Below, piece after piece: positions 44,913 through 53,671 of a stretch of 64,000 nucleotides of DNA. The translations under genes were made by a program, and so were the position numbers. Below the pieces are notes generated by a model. It was given only the letters and a program-made list of their open reading frames with translations, was not told the origin of the DNA and did no database searches. How positions within the stretch are numbered: position 1 is the stretch's first letter; each line of letters opens with the position of its first letter. This DNA is from Rhodococcus ruber NBRC 15591 (lineage in GTDB: Bacteria; Actinomycetota; Actinomycetes; Mycobacteriales; Mycobacteriaceae). The stretch spans positions 1-64,000 of the forward strand of contig NZ_BCXE01000001.1 in the NCBI RefSeq assembly GCF_001894945.1, read 5' to 3'.

Positions 44913-46022
44913 ATGAACGCCCCCCGCGTCGCCCTCGTCCACGAGCGGTTCACCGAGATCGCGGGCTCGGAACACGTCGTCGAGCAGCTGGCCGTGCAGT
45001 GGCCGGACGCGCGGGCCCACGTGCCGATCGCGCGCTCGTCGGGAATCCCACCCGTCCTGCGCACGCGGACCGACACGACGTGGCTCGACCGGTTGTACCA
45101 CCTGGGCGGGGAGCGGTCGTACGCGCCGCTTCTGCCGTTGATGCCGCGGGCTTTTCGCGGGATGCACCTGGCCGACGCGGACGTCGTGCTCGTCAGCCAT
45201 CACGCGTTCGCCACGCAGGCCGTGTTCGCCACGACCGTGCCGACGATCGCGTACGTGCACAGCCCGGCCCGGTGGGCGTGGGACGCCTCGCTGCGCAAGG
45301 GCGAGGCCGGTGGCCGGCTCGGAGGGGCGGCGCTGGCGTTGCTCGCGTCGTCCGCCCGGCGCGCCGAACTCGCCGCCGCGCCGCGGTTGCGCCGGATCGT
45401 GGCGAACTCCACGGCCGTCGCCGACCGGATCAACCGGTGGTGGCACCGCGACGCCGTGGTCGTGCATCCGCCGGTCGACACGGAGTCGTTCACCCCCGAT
45501 CCTCGTCTTCCCCGGGAGGACTTCTTCCTGCTCGCGGGGCGCCTGGTGCCCTACAAGCGGCCCGATCTGGCGATCCTGGCCGCCAACGCGGCCGGGGTGC
45601 GTCTCGTGGTCGTCGGCGACGGCCGCAGCCTCGACCATTGTCGCAGTATCGCGGGGCCGACGGTGACGTTCCTCGGGCGGGCGCCGCACGAGCAGCTGGT
45701 CGACATGTATCGGCGGGCCAGGGCTCTAGTGATGCCCGGGGTCGAGGACTTCGGGATCGTGCCGGTCGAGGCCATGGCCTGCGGCACGCCGGTGCTCGCC
45801 CTCGGCGCGGGCGGGGCCCTCGACAGTGTCGTCCCGGAGGTGAGCGGGCGGCTCGTTCCAGGCGGCAGGGACACCGAGCTGGTGGACAACTTCGCCGCCG
45901 CCATGACGGGCTTCGACGGGGCTCCCTACGATCCCGCCGTGATCCGCGCCCATGCCGAGACGTTCTCGCGCGCGGTGTTCCGGGAGCGGATGCAGCACGT
46001 CGTCGACGGCGTGCTGTCGTGA
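44913..46022 (+). CDS. Family 4 glycosyltransferase
   Basis: A 369-aa GT-B enzyme. The N-terminal domain starts VALVHERFTEIAGSEHVVEQ, with IAYVHSPARWAWD nearby. The C-terminal donor domain has FFLLAGRLVPYKRPDLAILA, LVVVGDGRSLDHC and the EX7E-like GVEDFGIVPVEAMACGTPVL. It would transfer a nucleotide-linked sugar to a lipid-linked intermediate at the inner face of the membrane. ATG 44913 lacks a clear ribosome site. A GTG at 46019 overlaps its stop (see findings). Confidence 0.87.
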   Translation: MNAPRVALVHERFTEIAGSEHVVEQLAVQWPDARAHVPIARSSGIPPVLRTRTDTTWLDRLYHLGGERSYAPLLPLMPRAFRGMHLADADVVLVSHHAFATQAVFATTVPTIAYVHSPARWAWDASLRKGEAGGRLGGAALALLASSARRAELAAAPRLRRIVANSTAVADRINRWWHRDAVVVHPPVDTESFTPDPRLPREDFFLLAGRLVPYKRPDLAILAANAAGVRLVVVGDGRSLDHCRSIAGPTVTFLGRAPHEQLVDMYRRARALVMPGVEDFGIVPVEAMACGTPVLALGAGGALDSVVPEVSGRLVPGGRDTELVDNFAAAMTGFDGAPYDPAVIRAHAETFSRAVFRERMQHVVDGVLS

Positions 46023-46052
46023 CCGGTCCCGCACGGGCGGTGTGGTTCCCGC

Positions 46053-47408
46053 TCATCCCGCCGGCCGTCGATCGCCCAGTGGCGCGGTTCCGAGCCTGCC
46101 GTCGGTGGTGACCCGCAACCGCCAGTACCGCCCGTCGTCGTCCTTGAGGATGGGACCCGACTCGGGCCTGTCCGACAGCCACGACCCGTCGGACAGGATC
46201 GCGGAAAGTGTTTCACCGTCGCGATTCTGCGCCTGCAGCAGGTCGTCGTCGCCGACCGCGCGGGCCACGACCGGCCCCGCGAAGACCGCGCCCGAGACGA
46301 TTCCGCGTCCGGTCACGTTCCAGCCCTCCGGAAACACCGCGAGATCGATGTCGGTCGACGCGCTGGAGACGAGGTTGACGGCCGTGCCTTCCGGGCAGCC
46401 CTCCGGGTCTATCCGCAACTCGGTGGGGAAGACCTCGGTGTCCGGATCGAAGCGGACATTGGCGAGATACGGCTGCCGGCAATGGATCAGGTCCAGGCAC
46501 ACGTTCCTGGCCGCGATCTTGCAGTTGATCAGTCCGAACTGGGAGGGGCCGCCGCGGCCGCGCTCACCGACGGACAGAGCGATGTCGGCGCCCTCGAACC
46601 ACACGTTGGTCAGCCACCAGTTGTTCGCGGCGCCGTCGATGCGGATGTGCTTGTCCGTCGTCCTCGGGTCGTTGTCGGAGACGAATTCGACGTTGGTCAG
46701 CGACAATCCCGCATTGTTGTCGTTGCCGGTGCCCAGGACGCCGACGTAGTTGTTGGTCAGTTTCGACGCCGTCAGGTAGTTCTGGATGCACGAGGTGACG
46801 ATCCCGATGCCGAAGTTGTTGATGTCGCAGTCGACGAACGCCGTTCCGCCGGTGTTCCCCTCGAGGACGACACCCTGTTGCGCCCGGTACTGCGGAAAAT
46901 TCTCGCTGAGGTGGCTGCCCCGCAGCACGACGGAGTCGAACGAACACCGGAACGAGCCCGACAGCGACACGGCCACCGCTTCCGGGCCCGTGAGATAGAA
47001 CCCGATCCGCGCGAACCGCACGCGGTGCCGGTCGCGGAGGGAGACCAGGGTGCCGTCGCCCTCGTAGAAGACGATGGTGACGTCGCCGCCGTCGCCGGTG
47101 ACCGTCGAGAAGTCGGGCAGATCCGGCCACGCGGTGACGCGGTAGTACCCGGCCGGCAGGTACAGCACTGCGGGACCCTCCCCGGCCGCCGCCGCGCGGG
47201 CGATGGACTCGGTGTCGTCGGCCATGCCGTCGCCGACCGCCCCGAAGTCCCGTACGTTGCGCCCTGGCGACACTCTCGACACCTCGGGGACCTCCCTTTC
47301 GACGTTCGGTGGCGCCTGCTGTGACGGGCACGCCGCCAGTGGCAGCACTGCGGCCGCGCCCAGCGACGCGGCCAGCAGTCGCCGGCGGCTCACCACCTCG
47401 TCGGCCAT
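46053..47408 (-). CDS. Tat-exported lipoprotein with pectate-lyase-like right-handed beta helix
   Basis: A 451-aa protein. The signal peptide has a twin-arginine start SRRRLLAA (7-14) and a lipobox LAAC with Cys27, so it is probably exported folded and anchored to the outer face of the cytoplasmic membrane. Mature part: VRDFGAVGDGMADDTESIAR, the hallmark of Pectate_lyase_3 proteins, then parallel beta-helix rungs such as FVDCDINNFGIGIVTSCIQN. Members cut or bind polysaccharides or serve as modifying enzymes. It is the first gene downstream of the Wzz/Wzy set on the same strand, 25 bp beyond the Wzz gene. ATG 47408 follows GGAGGTGA. Confidence 0.82.
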   Translation of the reverse strand: MADEVVSRRRLLAASLGAAAVLPLAACPSQQAPPNVEREVPEVSRVSPGRNVRDFGAVGDGMADDTESIARAAAAGEGPAVLYLPAGYYRVTAWPDLPDFSTVTGDGGDVTIVFYEGDGTLVSLRDRHRVRFARIGFYLTGPEAVAVSLSGSFRCSFDSVVLRGSHLSENFPQYRAQQGVVLEGNTGGTAFVDCDINNFGIGIVTSCIQNYLTASKLTNNYVGVLGTGNDNNAGLSLTNVEFVSDNDPRTTDKHIRIDGAANNWWLTNVWFEGADIALSVGERGRGGPSQFGLINCKIAARNVCLDLIHCRQPYLANVRFDPDTEVFPTELRIDPEGCPEGTAVNLVSSASTDIDLAVFPEGWNVTGRGIVSGAVFAGPVVARAVGDDDLLQAQNRDGETLSAILSDGSWLSDRPESGPILKDDDGRYWRLRVTTDGRLGTAPLGDRRPAG

Positions 47409-47433
47409 GCATTCACCTCCGGGACCCTCGGGA

Positions 47434-48768
47434 CTAGGGGGAGTAGACGAGACCGAGGTCCGGTTCCGCTTGCGTGCGCCGCTTCTTCGGCTGGGGGAAC
47501 CGGCGCGCGCGTGCCGGGACGGTCGCCACCGCACCGACGAGGCCGGTTCCGGACGCGGCGAAGCTGTCCGCGGCAGCCCGTACCCGGGGTGCCTTCGTCG
47601 TCCCGAGTTCGACCACGGCGATCGTCGCGTCGCAGTGCGCGGACAGGCTCAGGGCGGCCGAGTCCGTGAGCACGGGGGCGGTGGCGACGAGGACGTAGTC
47701 GAAATGCTCCCCGAGCCCGGACAGGATGTCGGCGAACCGCTCGGACGTCAGCAGGTCCGGCGTGCGTTCGTCGGCGGCGCCGAGGGGCAGGACCGAAACT
47801 CCGGCCTCCGACCACGTCGGCAGCTCGGTCAGCGGCGGGTACTGGTCGCGCAGCCATTCCGCGATACCGGCGTAGGACTGCATGTCGAGCCGGCCCGTGA
47901 CTCCGTCCCCGGAGGTGTCGGCGTCGATCAGCGCCACGCGGGCACCCGTGTCCGCCAGTGCTTTCGCGAGCCGGGCCGCGACGCACGGCTTCGAGCGCTC
48001 GGTGAAGCTCGTCAGCATCACCACCATCCGGTCCCGGTCACCGCGGGCGGCGGTGATGTGGGCCCGCAGGCGCCCGATGTCCTTCGCCGCGTCGGTGTTG
48101 CTGCGCGAGATCGTCCCGAGGATCGGCAGGCCGACGGTGCGGCCGAGCTGCTCCGGTGTCCGGATCGTCGGGTCGAACCGGTCCCGGAGGAACGCGAGGA
48201 GGAATCCGAGTCCGAGACCGGCGAGGACGCCGAGTGCGAGGATGCGCTTCGTGTCGGGGCCGACGGGTGCGCTGGGCAGCGGGGCCGGATCGATCACGGA
48301 GGCCCGGGCGGCGGGTGCCGCTCCGATCACCGTGGTCTCCATCTCCGCGACGAGCTGCGCGAACTCGTCCGCGACGGCCCGGGAGAGCTGCCGCGCGGCT
48401 TCGGGGGTGGTCTCGGTGACCGTGATGTCCAGCAGGGTCGTGGCCGGCGGGAACGTCGCCGACACCTTGCCCTGGAGCTCGCCCGGGGAGATGGTCAGCC
48501 CGAGCCTGTCGACCACCCGGTCCGCGACGGTGGCGCCCGTCGCGACGTACGGGTACGACGTGATGCGCTGCTGCGCCGCGAGACCGCCCTGGTACGAGTC
48601 GTTGACCGACGTTCCGGTCGCCATCGACACGTACATCCGGGTCGTCGACACGTACGCGGTCGGAATGGTCGACGCGTACGCCCACGCCAGGGCCGTGCAG
48701 GCGAGGACCGTCGCCACCACCGTCAACCATCTGCGCCGGATTATGCCCGTGTAGTCACTCAGTGCCAT
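47434..48768 (-). CDS. Wzz/BY-kinase-like chain-length protein with degenerate ATPase domain
   Basis: A 444-aa membrane protein. Wzz-type topology: TM1 at about 14-33, extracytoplasmic part with SYPYVATGATVADRVVDRLG, TM2 at about 176-194. The cytoplasmic half (200-444) resembles the ATPase part of CpsD/Wzc. Walker A' is kept (VALIDADTSG, 278-287), but the P-loop position reads TSFTERSKPC (253-262) without GxGKS/T, and the Walker B position reads DYVLVATAP (357-365) without the usual second Asp. There is no C-terminal Tyr cluster. It probably sets polymer length but lacks kinase activity. It overlaps the Wzy-like gene by 14 bp. Confidence 0.82.
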   Translation of the reverse strand: MALSDYTGIIRRRWLTVVATVLACTALAWAYASTIPTAYVSTTRMYVSMATGTSVNDSYQGGLAAQQRITSYPYVATGATVADRVVDRLGLTISPGELQGKVSATFPPATTLLDITVTETTPEAARQLSRAVADEFAQLVAEMETTVIGAAPAARASVIDPAPLPSAPVGPDTKRILALGVLAGLGLGFLLAFLRDRFDPTIRTPEQLGRTVGLPILGTISRSNTDAAKDIGRLRAHITAARGDRDRMVVMLTSFTERSKPCVAARLAKALADTGARVALIDADTSGDGVTGRLDMQSYAGIAEWLRDQYPPLTELPTWSEAGVSVLPLGAADERTPDLLTSERFADILSGLGEHFDYVLVATAPVLTDSAALSLSAHCDATIAVVELGTTKAPRVRAAADSFAASGTGLVGAVATVPARARRFPQPKKRRTQAEPDLGLVYSP

Positions 48769-50143
48769 TGCTCCACCCCTTTGTTCGTACCCCGACGACT
48801 GTGCCGATTTCGTGTGGTGCCGAGACCGGGTCTTTCGCCGCGCCGGTGCGTGTGCGGTATTCGCGCACCGTCATGTCGACGAGCCAGATCAGCACTACGA
48901 GCTGGAGGGACTTGCCGATGACCTCCATGCTGCCGAGAATTCCCCGTTCGAAGAGGATCGGGGATGCCGTGATCGCCAGGCCCAGGCCGACGACCACGAT
49001 GTGCCGCGCCTGCAGCGCCCGCACGCCGAGCAGGAGCAGGCCGAAGGTGAACAGCACCCCGGCCGCCACGCCCGCGTAGCCGGCGATGACGAAGCCCTCG
49101 TTGATGTTCCCGTCGGCGAGGGATACCGACACCCGGCTCATGTCCATGGACGACCCCCGTACCTCGGTGGCCCACGCCGTGCCGGATCGCAGCTTCTCGG
49201 TGCCGAGGAGTTGCGCGGGAATCAGGCTCTGGAGACCGTGCTGAACTACCTCGAACGGGGTCATCCACGGGCGCATGGTCATGTAGTAGCTGTCCGTGGC
49301 CGCCTCGAGCAGATCGAACCGCCGCAGGATGCTCAGATACGGCTGCACCCACGGCGGATACGCCGAATCTCGGGCCAGGACTTCGGATTGTATGTAGTCG
49401 GGCTGCTTGATCGACTGCAGCCACCCGAACCCGCCGATGCCCACCACGGAGATCACGGCGACGTACACCACGCGCAGTCGCGTCCAGCCGTACATGGCGA
49501 AGCGGACGGCCACGGCCATCGCGGCGCTCATGATCGGCGTCTTCGATTCGACCACGACGGTCCACAGCAACTCCACCGTCAGCAGCGCTGCGAGCAGTGC
49601 GACGGTCGTCCGGCGGTCCGCAGGCCGGATGAAGATGATCAGGCCGATCGCCCCGACAGTGGCGAGCTGGGCGACGAATCCCAGTATGGGATTGGAACTC
49701 TGGACGTCACCGGCCTGCCCCGTCGATCCGGTGAGGTACGTGACCGCGCGTCCGAGGAGACCGAGGGCGTACACGGCCGCCAGGGTGGGGACGAAGTCAC
49801 CGGCGGCCGGCCGCGGTGCGGGGTGGTGCCGGCGAGCCCAGATCGCGTAGGCCACCACGGCACCGGCGTACACCCACAGGCCGAACGCCACCGGCTGCAG
49901 GACCTCCGCGATGCCACGGTCGTAGCCCATCGTGGCCAGCCGCGGGTCGGCGATGTTGTCCGCGTACCGTGGTCGCGGCTGCACCGCGAGCAACACGAGC
50001 GGACGCGCGATGTACGACAGGGTCCAGTAGACGGCCTGCGCGATCAGGAACACCCGCGCGACGCCGCGGATGTAGGCGGCCGCGACGACGATCGTGATCA
50101 GCGCGGTGCCCACGAGGACGAGTTCGATGCCGGGGCCGGTCAC
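48755..50143 (-). CDS. Wzy-like polysaccharide polymerase (integral membrane)
   Basis: A 462-aa protein with about 10-12 hydrophobic helices (first IELVLVGTALITIVVAAAYI). A long extracytoplasmic loop of about 90 residues lies near 255-345 (DYIQSEVLARDSAYPPWVQP), as in O-antigen or EPS polymerases. Family resemblance is by topology and context rather than motifs. GTG 50143 overlaps the stop of the upstream glycosyltransferase by 4 bp and follows AGGAGGGGG. It stands between a glycosyltransferase and the Wzz-like gene. Confidence 0.75.
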   Translation of the reverse strand: MTGPGIELVLVGTALITIVVAAAYIRGVARVFLIAQAVYWTLSYIARPLVLLAVQPRPRYADNIADPRLATMGYDRGIAEVLQPVAFGLWVYAGAVVAYAIWARRHHPAPRPAAGDFVPTLAAVYALGLLGRAVTYLTGSTGQAGDVQSSNPILGFVAQLATVGAIGLIIFIRPADRRTTVALLAALLTVELLWTVVVESKTPIMSAAMAVAVRFAMYGWTRLRVVYVAVISVVGIGGFGWLQSIKQPDYIQSEVLARDSAYPPWVQPYLSILRRFDLLEAATDSYYMTMRPWMTPFEVVQHGLQSLIPAQLLGTEKLRSGTAWATEVRGSSMDMSRVSVSLADGNINEGFVIAGYAGVAAGVLFTFGLLLLGVRALQARHIVVVGLGLAITASPILFERGILGSMEVIGKSLQLVVLIWLVDMTVREYRTRTGAAKDPVSAPHEIGTVVGVRTKGWSNGTE

Positions 50144-51231
50144 CGTGCCCCCTCCTGCACTCCGCGGTCGCGGTCCACCACGGCGGGTGCGAGCCCGGCG
50201 ATGCCCGCGCCGGGCGAGCTCTCTCCGTCCTCCAGCACCGCGACGATCTCCGCCGCCCGGTCGACGTACCGATGGTGACCGGTGACGATCCGTCGGTGTC
50301 CGGCCTCGGCGATCGCGCGGGCTTGCTCGGGATGCTGTTCGCACCATTGCAGGATCTCGAGCAGCTCGTCGTCGTCGGAGAAGAGCAGGCACTCGCGGCC
50401 TTCCGCGAGCAGCGCCGCGTGCTCGTTCGTGCGCTGCCCGACGAACAACCCGCCGGCCGCCGGCACCTCGAACGTGCGGCACGTGTGGGTGTCGCGGTTG
50501 TCGGAGTTGAGGAACACCAGATTGGCCGTGATCGAGGCGACCGACACGGAGAAGTGCTCCCCGTACACCGGCCCGCCGACGACGGCGTGGGTGCGACGCA
50601 GTGCCGGCACGCGTCGCCAGCCGGGGCCACGGACGAGCATCCGCTCGCCGTAACGGCGGGCCAGGGCGACGGCGGTGTCGCGGCGGTCGGGCCGGCAGTT
50701 GCCGACGAATCCGACCAGGTACCGGCGCGGGTCCCGACGCGCCGAGAGGTGGTGCCAGGCCGGATCGTAGGCGCTCGGGACGAATTTCACCGCGCGGGCT
50801 CCGCGATCGATCAGTTCCGGCACGTTGTGCCGTTTCGTGGTGACCACCAGATCCCACTCGCGTTCGCACCGGAGGTAACCCGGTGACGTGTTGTACGGAT
50901 TCGAGGCATCGTCGGGGCTGTAGTGCACGTGCAGGCGGGCCGGTGTGTCGAGCAACCGGCGCTGGTCGAGATGTACTGTGCGGAAACAGAACAGGAGATC
51001 GGGCCGGAAGTCCGCCGCAATCGACTCGATCCGGTGGTGCACGGCGTCGAGGTCCCACGGTGCGCGCTGTCCTCGGGTCTTCGAGTAGATCCACGGCGGC
51101 GAGAACCGCGCCGGGAGCGTCACGGAGGTCGTGTCCACGACGACCACGTCGTGTCCCGCCTGCCGGAAGCCGTCGGCCAGCGAGCGGGCGTTGCTGCCGA
51201 CCCAGTCGTCGCCGATGTAGAGGATTCTCAT
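50140..51231 (-). CDS. CgeB-like glycosyltransferase
   Basis: A 363-aa GT-B protein of the CgeB/Glyco_trans_1_2 type. N-terminus MRILYIGDDWVGSNARSLAD, then HVHYSPDDASNPYNTSPGYL, DLVVTTKRHNVPEL and YLVGFVGNCRPDRRDTAVAL. The C-terminal segment CRTFEVPAAGGLFVGQRTNE, GRECLLFSDDDELLE is the family hallmark. Overlaps both neighbours by 4 bp, so it is embedded in a tightly coupled operon. Confidence 0.85.
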   Translation of the reverse strand: MRILYIGDDWVGSNARSLADGFRQAGHDVVVVDTTSVTLPARFSPPWIYSKTRGQRAPWDLDAVHHRIESIAADFRPDLLFCFRTVHLDQRRLLDTPARLHVHYSPDDASNPYNTSPGYLRCEREWDLVVTTKRHNVPELIDRGARAVKFVPSAYDPAWHHLSARRDPRRYLVGFVGNCRPDRRDTAVALARRYGERMLVRGPGWRRVPALRRTHAVVGGPVYGEHFSVSVASITANLVFLNSDNRDTHTCRTFEVPAAGGLFVGQRTNEHAALLAEGRECLLFSDDDELLEILQWCEQHPEQARAIAEAGHRRIVTGHHRYVDRAAEIVAVLEDGESSPGAGIAGLAPAVVDRDRGVQEGAR

Positions 51232-52520
51232 CGTTTCTCCCCCCGGGGAACGGGGACGTCGGCGGCGTCGACGTCCGCTTCGGACGGCGCGGGTCGCCGT
51301 TCGCGCAGAGCCAGGTGCCGTGTCCGCAGGACGTACCACAGGGCCACGCCGAACTCGCAGGCGACGGTGCCGTACACGAGCGCCCACACCGAATGGGTCC
51401 GGAAGGCCATGTAGAGCGCGACGGCCGCGATGCAGGTGCCGATGATCGCGCCGATCAGGACGCCGGAGGTGTCCTCCCGCACCGGCAGTACCGCCGTCGT
51501 GACGAAGGAACTCAGTGCGGTCGCCGGCAGGATGAGGACCTCGACGCGAAGGAGCGGGACGGCGTCGGCGAAGTCGCTGCCGAAGACGAGTCGCACCGCG
51601 AGCGGCGCGGCGATCCACAATGCCGCGGTGACGAGGACGGCGATGCCGACGCACGCGAGCATCGCGAGGGTCGCGCGCCGCCAGAACCGAGCGCCGCCGC
51701 TGCTACGGGCCATGCGCGGCAGGAGCGCGAAACCGATCGGATCCAGCATGGACTGCACGGCCCGCACCAGGCGGTCGCCGGCCGAGTACAGGCCGAGCGA
51801 TGCCGCGTCGAGCACGGCCGAGTAGATGGCCGCGGCCCCCTGCCCGTAGCTGACCACGAGCAGGCGGGAGGTGAACACGGGTGCGGCCATCCGGACGGTG
51901 GGAACGATCCGGCGCGGCCGCGCGGGACGTCCGTACTTGCGCAGCGAATCCCGCCAGGTGAGCGCCACGGTGAGGATCGACGAGACGAGCATGCAGAGCA
52001 ATGCCACCGAGGCGCTCGGGAAGCGCGGGAGCACCACCAGCAACAGCGCGAGGTACGCGAGCCGGCCGGCCCCTTGGTAGACCGTCGAGGCGACGAACCT
52101 GCCCTGCCCGATCAACACCCAGTCCTCCGACACCGACCAGAAGCCTCCGGCGAACAAGCCGAGCAGGATCATGTGGACGTGGGGGTCGACGCCCAGCATC
52201 AGGCCGGCGACGAGCGCCGTGCCGAGGGTGCCGAGAACAGTGAGGCGGATGGTGAGATAGTCGCCGCGGATCTGGTTGACGTCCGAGTTGGGGACTTTCG
52301 CCGCCAGGAACTGGGTGATCCCGAGATCGACGAGGAGTGATCCGATGAAGTAGGCCGACATTCCGATCGCGAGCAGTCCCAGCCCTTCCGGCCCGAGGAC
52401 GCGCGCGATGAGGGGGAGGGTCACGGCCGTGACGACGTACTGACCGTACTTGCCGAAGCTGACGAAGCCGATGTCCCGCACCAGCGCGACGGCCTTGTTC
52501 ATTCCGCGTTCCTCGATCAT
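51228..52520 (-). CDS. Wzx-type flippase (oligosaccharide repeat-unit exporter)
   Basis: A 430-aa MATE/PST-family membrane protein with about 12-14 helices. N-terminus FGKYGQYVVTAVTLPLIARV, LGPEGLGLLAIGMSAYFIGS and DLGITQFLAAKV, typical of Wzx/RfbX. It would move the undecaprenyl-linked repeat unit across the membrane. ATG 52520 overlaps the upstream stop (ATGA) and has GGAGGTGG in front; ATG 52502 (MNKAVAL) with GAGGA is an alternative. Confidence 0.87.
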   Translation of the reverse strand: MIEERGMNKAVALVRDIGFVSFGKYGQYVVTAVTLPLIARVLGPEGLGLLAIGMSAYFIGSLLVDLGITQFLAAKVPNSDVNQIRGDYLTIRLTVLGTLGTALVAGLMLGVDPHVHMILLGLFAGGFWSVSEDWVLIGQGRFVASTVYQGAGRLAYLALLLVVLPRFPSASVALLCMLVSSILTVALTWRDSLRKYGRPARPRRIVPTVRMAAPVFTSRLLVVSYGQGAAAIYSAVLDAASLGLYSAGDRLVRAVQSMLDPIGFALLPRMARSSGGARFWRRATLAMLACVGIAVLVTAALWIAAPLAVRLVFGSDFADAVPLLRVEVLILPATALSSFVTTAVLPVREDTSGVLIGAIIGTCIAAVALYMAFRTHSVWALVYGTVACEFGVALWYVLRTRHLALRERRPAPSEADVDAADVPVPRGEKR

Positions 52521-53671
52521 GTGGCGTCCACCTCCGCGTGGGAGGGGACTCCGAGCGTGTCCAGGAAACGCGCCACCGCCCGCGCGGATTCGGTGATGTC
52601 GAAGCTCTCGGCGCGCTGCCGGGCCGCGACCGCCAACCGGCTGCGCAGGTCCGGGTCGCCGATCAGGGTGTCCAGCGCTGCGGTGAGCCCGTGTCGGTCA
52701 CCGGCGTCGACCAGCAGTCCGTTCACTCCGGGATCGACGATCTCGGTGGGGCCACCCGGGCGGGAGGCGATCACCGCGCATCCGGCCCGCATCCCCTCCA
52801 CCACCACCTGGCCGAACGGCTCTGCGATGACCGAGCAGTGCACGAGGATGTCTGCGGCCCGCATGTAGCCCTCGGGGTCGTCCACATGCCCGGTGAAGGT
52901 CACGGGTAGGTCGAGGTCGGAGGCGAGGCGTTCGAGTCGCTCGCGGTACGGTTCCTCGTCGAAGAACGTGCCGCCGACCAGGTAGATGTGCGCCGGACGC
53001 ACTGCCGTTTCCGCGACGGCACGCAGGAACACGTCCTGTCCCTTCCACGGCGTCAGCCGTCCGACGACCGCGACGACCGTCTCCGCCGGTTCCCGTTGCG
53101 GCGGCCGCGGTGCACTCCGTGCCGGCTCGACGCCGGGATACGCCACGAGGGCGCACCGGCGCGGGATCAACGAGGACATCGTCGATCTGCTGTTGGCGAT
53201 GTAACCGCGGCTGAGCGAGCGGCCCAGACCCCGGACGATCGTGGCGAGCACCGGACCGAAGTACTCGGCGGAGACCCGGTCGTGCACGTGCCAGATCAGG
53301 GGAACTCGCGCTCGGCGCGCCGCCACGGCGCCCATGATCAGTGCCTTCGAGCTCTCGGCGATCACCACCGTGGCACCCCGCTCGGCAGCCACGGCTCCCA
53401 GCTCCCATCCGAGCCGGACCAGCCGAGCGGCACCGGCGAGCAACCCGGGCAGGGTGGGATCGGTGACCGTCATCGCCCGGCTGTCGAACGTGCCCTGCAG
53501 GATCGTGGTGCCGACGCCGACCGCTCGCAACCGCTCTGCCATCGGACCGTCCTGGGCGAAGGCCACGGCCACGTCGACACCGAGGTCCCGTAGCGCCTTC
53601 GCCAACCGGGCGGTGGCGATCTCGGCGCCGGACGGTGCGGCCGTGTGGGTCACGAAGAGCGCGCTGGTCAC
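52517..53671 (-). CDS. Family 4 glycosyltransferase
   Basis: A 384-aa GT-B enzyme. N-terminus ALFVTHTAAPSGAEIATARL, acceptor domain with PLIWHVHDRVSAEYFG. Donor domain AVVGRLTPWKGQDVFLRAVA, IYLVGGTFFDEEPYRERLE, FTGHVDDPEGYMRAADILVH and the EX7E-type AEPFGQVVVEGMRAGCAVIA. GTG 53671 overlaps the next upstream gene by 4 bp. Confidence 0.9.
   Translation of the reverse strand: MTSALFVTHTAAPSGAEIATARLAKALRDLGVDVAVAFAQDGPMAERLRAVGVGTTILQGTFDSRAMTVTDPTLPGLLAGAARLVRLGWELGAVAAERGATVVIAESSKALIMGAVAARRARVPLIWHVHDRVSAEYFGPVLATIVRGLGRSLSRGYIANSRSTMSSLIPRRCALVAYPGVEPARSAPRPPQREPAETVVAVVGRLTPWKGQDVFLRAVAETAVRPAHIYLVGGTFFDEEPYRERLERLASDLDLPVTFTGHVDDPEGYMRAADILVHCSVIAEPFGQVVVEGMRAGCAVIASRPGGPTEIVDPGVNGLLVDAGDRHGLTAALDTLIGDPDLRSRLAVAARQRAESFDITESARAVARFLDTLGVPSHAEVDAT

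Noticed and set aside
50140-51654. Longer upstream start for the CgeB-like glycosyltransferase
   Set aside because: The extra N-terminal part is antisense-frame shadow of the flippase gene. The ATG at 51231 gives the normal MRILYIG start and a 4-bp overlap.
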